Shown here: piece after piece, positions 63,984 to 64,000 of the stretch | How the letters are laid out: every line of letters starts with the position of its first letter | Numbering within the stretch: the first letter of the stretch is position 1 | Assembly: GCA_013399305.1 (NCBI GenBank) | Contig: VXAI01000066.1 | Coordinates: 1,279,934 to 1,343,933, forward strand | Length of the DNA stretch: 64,000 bases | Source of the DNA: Rostratula benghalensis | Lineage: Eukaryota; Chordata; Aves; Charadriiformes; Rostratulidae | Reading direction: 5' to 3' | The notes under the pieces: generated by a model | Seen by the model: only the letters and a program-made list of their open reading frames with translations | Told to the model about the DNA's origin: nothing | Database searches by the model: none | Translations under genes and position numbers: made by a program

Positions 63984-64000
63984 CTGAAAAAAAAAAAAAC

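Overview
The window looks like single-copy chromosomal DNA from a sauropsid, most likely a bird. Two things point this way. It carries fragments of CR1 LINEs, including the conserved 3'-half motif and a piece of ORF1. It also carries a vertebrate type III (Drosophila N-cadherin-like) classic cadherin, a gene type retained in chicken and fish but, to my knowledge, missing from mammals. Introns are compact, AT-rich and poor in transposons. No tRNA, rRNA, CRISPR or viral gene was recognised.

Left two thirds (1-43,230, minus strand): one large cadherin gene. I traced 18 coding exons, from a CpG-island first exon (ATG at 42,910) down to an unusually large exon at 1,917-3,531. All introns are GT-AG and every splice phase fits the next, giving an open frame of 5,620 nt (1,873 codons) that starts with a signal peptide and holds about 17 cadherin repeats. 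The last exon seen ends just after the final repeat. The rest of the protein (expected primitive-classic-cadherin, EGF and laminin-G domains, membrane span and catenin-binding tail) lies beyond the left edge. Intron 1 is 15.5 kb; the others are 0.25-3.2 kb. The introns hold CR1 fragments, a pair of near-identical poly(A)-tailed elements and simple repeats.

Middle (43.2-56.2 kb): intergenic. At 48.79-49.03 kb there is a short CpG island with GC boxes, MYB-type motifs and three same-orientation CTCF-type motifs spaced 36-37 bp apart. Next to it begins a 4.5 kb region built of purine-rich degenerate tandem repeats (unit about 82 bp in the first block) alternating with two GC-rich islands of unknown function.

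Right (56.2-64 kb, minus strand): the intronless coding exon of a GlcNAc-6-O-sulfotransferase of the CHST5/CHST6 group (393 aa), with a good splice acceptor just before the ATG, so there are upstream non-coding exons. A possible small exon and GC-rich segment lie at the right edge.

The two genes are not obviously functionally coupled: one is a cell-adhesion receptor, the other a Golgi enzyme sulfating glycans such as keratan sulfate. I did not find a convincing new biological system. The best candidates for follow-up are the CTCF/CpG element with its neighbouring minisatellite region, the inverted CR1 pair flanking exons 2-7, and the poly(A)-tailed repeat pair.
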